DNA from: an uncultured Clostridia bacterium | Lineage (GTDB): Bacteria; Bacillota; Clostridia; TANB77; CAG-465 | Length of the DNA: 64,000 nt | Direction of reading: 5' to 3' | Assembly (NCBI GenBank): GCA_944387385.1 | Contig: CALXES010000009.1 | Span: 1 to 64,000 of the forward strand | In this document: one piece after another, positions 62,261 to 64,000 of the stretch | Layout of the letters: every line of letters starts with the position of its first letter | Numbering within the stretch: the stretch's first letter is position 1 | The notes under the pieces: generated by a model | Databases searched by the model: none | What the model was told of the DNA's origin: nothing | The model's input: only the letters and a program-made list of their open reading frames with translations | Position numbers and translations under genes: made by a program

Positions 62261-64000
62261 ATGAGCAAAATAGTTTGTCCAAGATGTAATTCATCAGCTT
62301 TAGTAAAAGACGGAAATCATAATGGAGAGCAGGGATATAAATGCAAAAATTGCAAAAAAAGATTTTCTAGTGGTAAATATGAACCAACAAAAAAGAAATT
62401 GCCCACAAATAATAATTTTTATTTAAAAGACTATGCTGATAAATTAAAATGCAATTCTATAGAAGAAAGAAAAATCGCTACAAGTACGGCCAAAAAAATT
62501 GCCAAGCAAAAAAGAGAATATATAGAACAAGAATTGTTAAAAAATCTATTTAAAGGAAATCAAGAGGTAGATTATGGAATAATAAAAATATTGCTTTATA
62601 CAAAAGGTTGGGGAATCGAACTATTATTAAATTTAGTATTTAATAATGATATAAATTTAAGTAGGCTACATATTTCTACTATATCTAAATATTTAGCTAT
62701 TAATAGTAGATATTCATGGAATTATATAAAAACATGGCTATATAATGACAAAATTCCTATAAATGACGTATCTTATATTACACCAGAAAGTTTTATTACA
62801 ACTACAACTAAATATGAAAATTATGATGCTATAATTACCAGATTTTTTTATAAAGTATCTAAATTTCCTAATAAAAAATTAAAATTAATATTTAATAAAT
62901 CTGAAATTGCAGAACTATTAAATAAAGATTTTTTAAAAAAATTTAATAGAATCAAATTTGATGATTATTATGGAAGCTATGGGTTAGAAATAACTAATAG
63001 CATCAGAATTATTTTTGAAAAGTTAAATAATAACATAGATAATTATATTTATTCAAATGATTTTATAAAATTAGGTAGAAAGTGGGAAAATTTTGTCGAT
63101 AAAGTTATTAATAAAATGTATAGTAATGTTGCAGTACATAAAAGATTAAAAAACAATTTAATACCGGACATATCAATAATAGATAAGAATGGAAAATGTG
63201 ATAAAATAATAGAATGTAAATTAAATATAAATTATAATAATTTATATGAAACGATAATAAAATATAGCAATTATTGTAATACTATAGAAATGTGGGGACT
63301 TAGTAAAAGTAATTTCAAATATGACTATATAAATATGAAAGTTATTTTTGATGCAATAAAAAAATATTATTATAATGACATTGAAAAAGAAATAAATAAG
63401 AACCTAAAACTAAAAATTTTATGTTTTAGTGAAATTAGTAATCATATACAAGGTTTACAAGAAATTGAAGAATTAAATTTGTTGCATAATGAATATTATA
63501 ATTTAGGTGGAAGTGATTGTTATTTAGATATTGAAAATCCATTAGATATAAATATTGATAATAATTCAAAAGTTTTTTCTTATTCGGATAATGAAAAAGA
63601 AGAGGTAAAAATAAAATATGAATCTTTTTTAAACGATATAAATAGTTCTTTAAATATAGATAAAAATATTTATATTAATACTGCTATTAAAAATAAGCTT
63701 AAATATAAAATAAAAAGTGGTGATTTTATTAATTCTCTTGTAATTAATGGAATTATACAATTATATAATTTAAGAAAATTCAAAATACCTATTCAATATT
63801 ATAAAGATGAGGAAAAAGAAAAATATAAAAATGTATCCTTTTTAGAATTATCATTAAGCTATACAAATAACTGTGAATATACGGTTTATGAGGTGATATT
63901 TAATAAAATTTATTTAATTGATAATGAAAAAAATAAATATGATAGTATAAGAGGACATTATATGACATTTTTACTTAATAATAATTGCCATATAAAAGAT
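62261..64000 (+). CDS. Zinc-ribbon plus putative PD-(D/E)xK nuclease, partial
   Basis: An open frame of 580 codons that has no stop before the window ends. AAAGGAG lies six bases before the ATG. Residues 5-35 form a four-Cys zinc ribbon (CPRC at 6-9, CKNC at 28-31) like the IS1 InsA N-terminus. A helical, probably helix-turn-helix middle follows (residues 60-150). Residues about 275-345 have WENFVDKVI, then PD at 302-303, ECK at 318-320 and TIIKYSNYC/EMWGL, the order of a PD-(D/E)xK nuclease core. The last 200 residues are unassigned. It is very AT-rich with Lys and Asn excess. No transposase DDE motif. Family not recognised; a defence or element-linked DNA-processing role is inferred. Confidence 0.7.
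   Translation, partial: MSKIVCPRCNSSALVKDGNHNGEQGYKCKNCKKRFSSGKYEPTKKKLPTNNNFYLKDYADKLKCNSIEERKIATSTAKKIAKQKREYIEQELLKNLFKGNQEVDYGIIKILLYTKGWGIELLLNLVFNNDINLSRLHISTISKYLAINSRYSWNYIKTWLYNDKIPINDVSYITPESFITTTTKYENYDAIITRFFYKVSKFPNKKLKLIFNKSEIAELLNKDFLKKFNRIKFDDYYGSYGLEITNSIRIIFEKLNNNIDNYIYSNDFIKLGRKWENFVDKVINKMYSNVAVHKRLKNNLIPDISIIDKNGKCDKIIECKLNINYNNLYETIIKYSNYCNTIEMWGLSKSNFKYDYINMKVIFDAIKKYYYNDIEKEINKNLKLKILCFSEISNHIQGLQEIEELNLLHNEYYNLGGSDCYLDIENPLDINIDNNSKVFSYSDNEKEEVKIKYESFLNDINSSLNIDKNIYINTAIKNKLKYKIKSGDFINSLVINGIIQLYNLRKFKIPIQYYKDEEKEKYKNVSFLELSLSYTNNCEYTVYEVIFNKIYLIDNEKNKYDSIRGHYMTFLLNNNCHIKD

Larger units (their letters stand above)
60230..64000. mobile_element. Left end of a tRNA-Pro-linked integrative element
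   Basis: Everything after the tRNA-Pro differs from the housekeeping region: a tyrosine integrase on the minus strand 390 bases away, clustered repeats between tRNA and integrase, and a very AT-rich divergent gene that looks like a defence or transposon-related nuclease. The far end and second attachment site lie outside the window, so element type (ICE, prophage or island) is open. Confidence 0.7.

Noticed and set aside
62261-64000. IS1-type transposase
   Set aside because: Only the zinc ribbon is InsA-like; the rest is far longer than InsB, lacks DDE spacing and instead shows PD…ECK.

Overview
This window looks like chromosomal DNA of a low-GC, endospore-forming Clostridia-type Firmicute, probably an uncultured gut or anaerobic lineage. 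The evidence is very AT-rich sequence with the standard code, AGGAGG-type ribosome binding sites almost everywhere, the rnpB/ffs-dnaX-ybaB-recR layout, and a CwlJ-GerQ spore germination pair. There is no species-level evidence.

Layout. 0-6.4 kb: gyrA, an eroded IS3-type transposase fragment, a bicistronic module of a 643-aa and a 76-aa unknown protein, and an AI-2E-type permease. 6.5-12.7 kb: RNase P RNA, then a ClpX-like AAA+ gene whose zinc finger is frameshifted, a CofE-like protein, two small unknowns, a lone VirD4-type coupling ATPase and a membrane-anchored unknown. 12.8-19.3 kb: housekeeping block of SRP RNA, dnaX, ybaB, recR, murI, a PhoB/PhoR-like two-component system and tatD. 19.3-30 kb: hpt, a transglutaminase-like protein, a Ca2+-type P-ATPase, a COG0523 GTPase, a three-gene operon ending in a membrane J-domain protein, cyclophilin and a histidine phosphatase. 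30-40 kb: ABC exporter with coiled-coil FtsX permease, threonine aldolase-like and guanine deaminase-like enzymes, then an apparent drug/stress group (attenuated methyltransferase, AbrB-like regulator, bleomycin-resistance-like VOC protein, ABC-F protein). 40-52.6 kb: glycosyltransferases, UvrX/YolD-like translesion pair, ferritin-like protein, a second copy of the bicistronic module (870 aa + 91 aa), phosphoesterase, Imm5-like protein, gerQ-cwlJ. 52.8-60 kb: GH13 glucosidase, phosphoesterase, a DUF2075 gene killed by a stop codon, a DapF/CntK-like racemase behind a histidine attenuator, and membrane proteins. From 60.15 kb: tRNA-Pro(TGG) followed by the left end of an integrative element carrying a tyrosine integrase, clustered AACTGACCA repeats, and a long open frame that runs off the window.

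Most notable items: (1) the unfinished 580-codon frame at the right edge, which joins an InsA-like four-cysteine zinc ribbon to a putative PD-(D/E)xK nuclease in a tRNA-linked island; (2) a His-His-His leader peptide with a long perfect-stem terminator in front of a racemase resembling staphylococcal CntK, which predicts a histidine racemase controlled by histidine supply; (3) a seven-codon leader inside a large terminator hairpin before a methyltransferase; (4) two paralogous large-plus-small gene pairs 44 kb apart. All functions are read from sequence motifs by eye; no database search was run.
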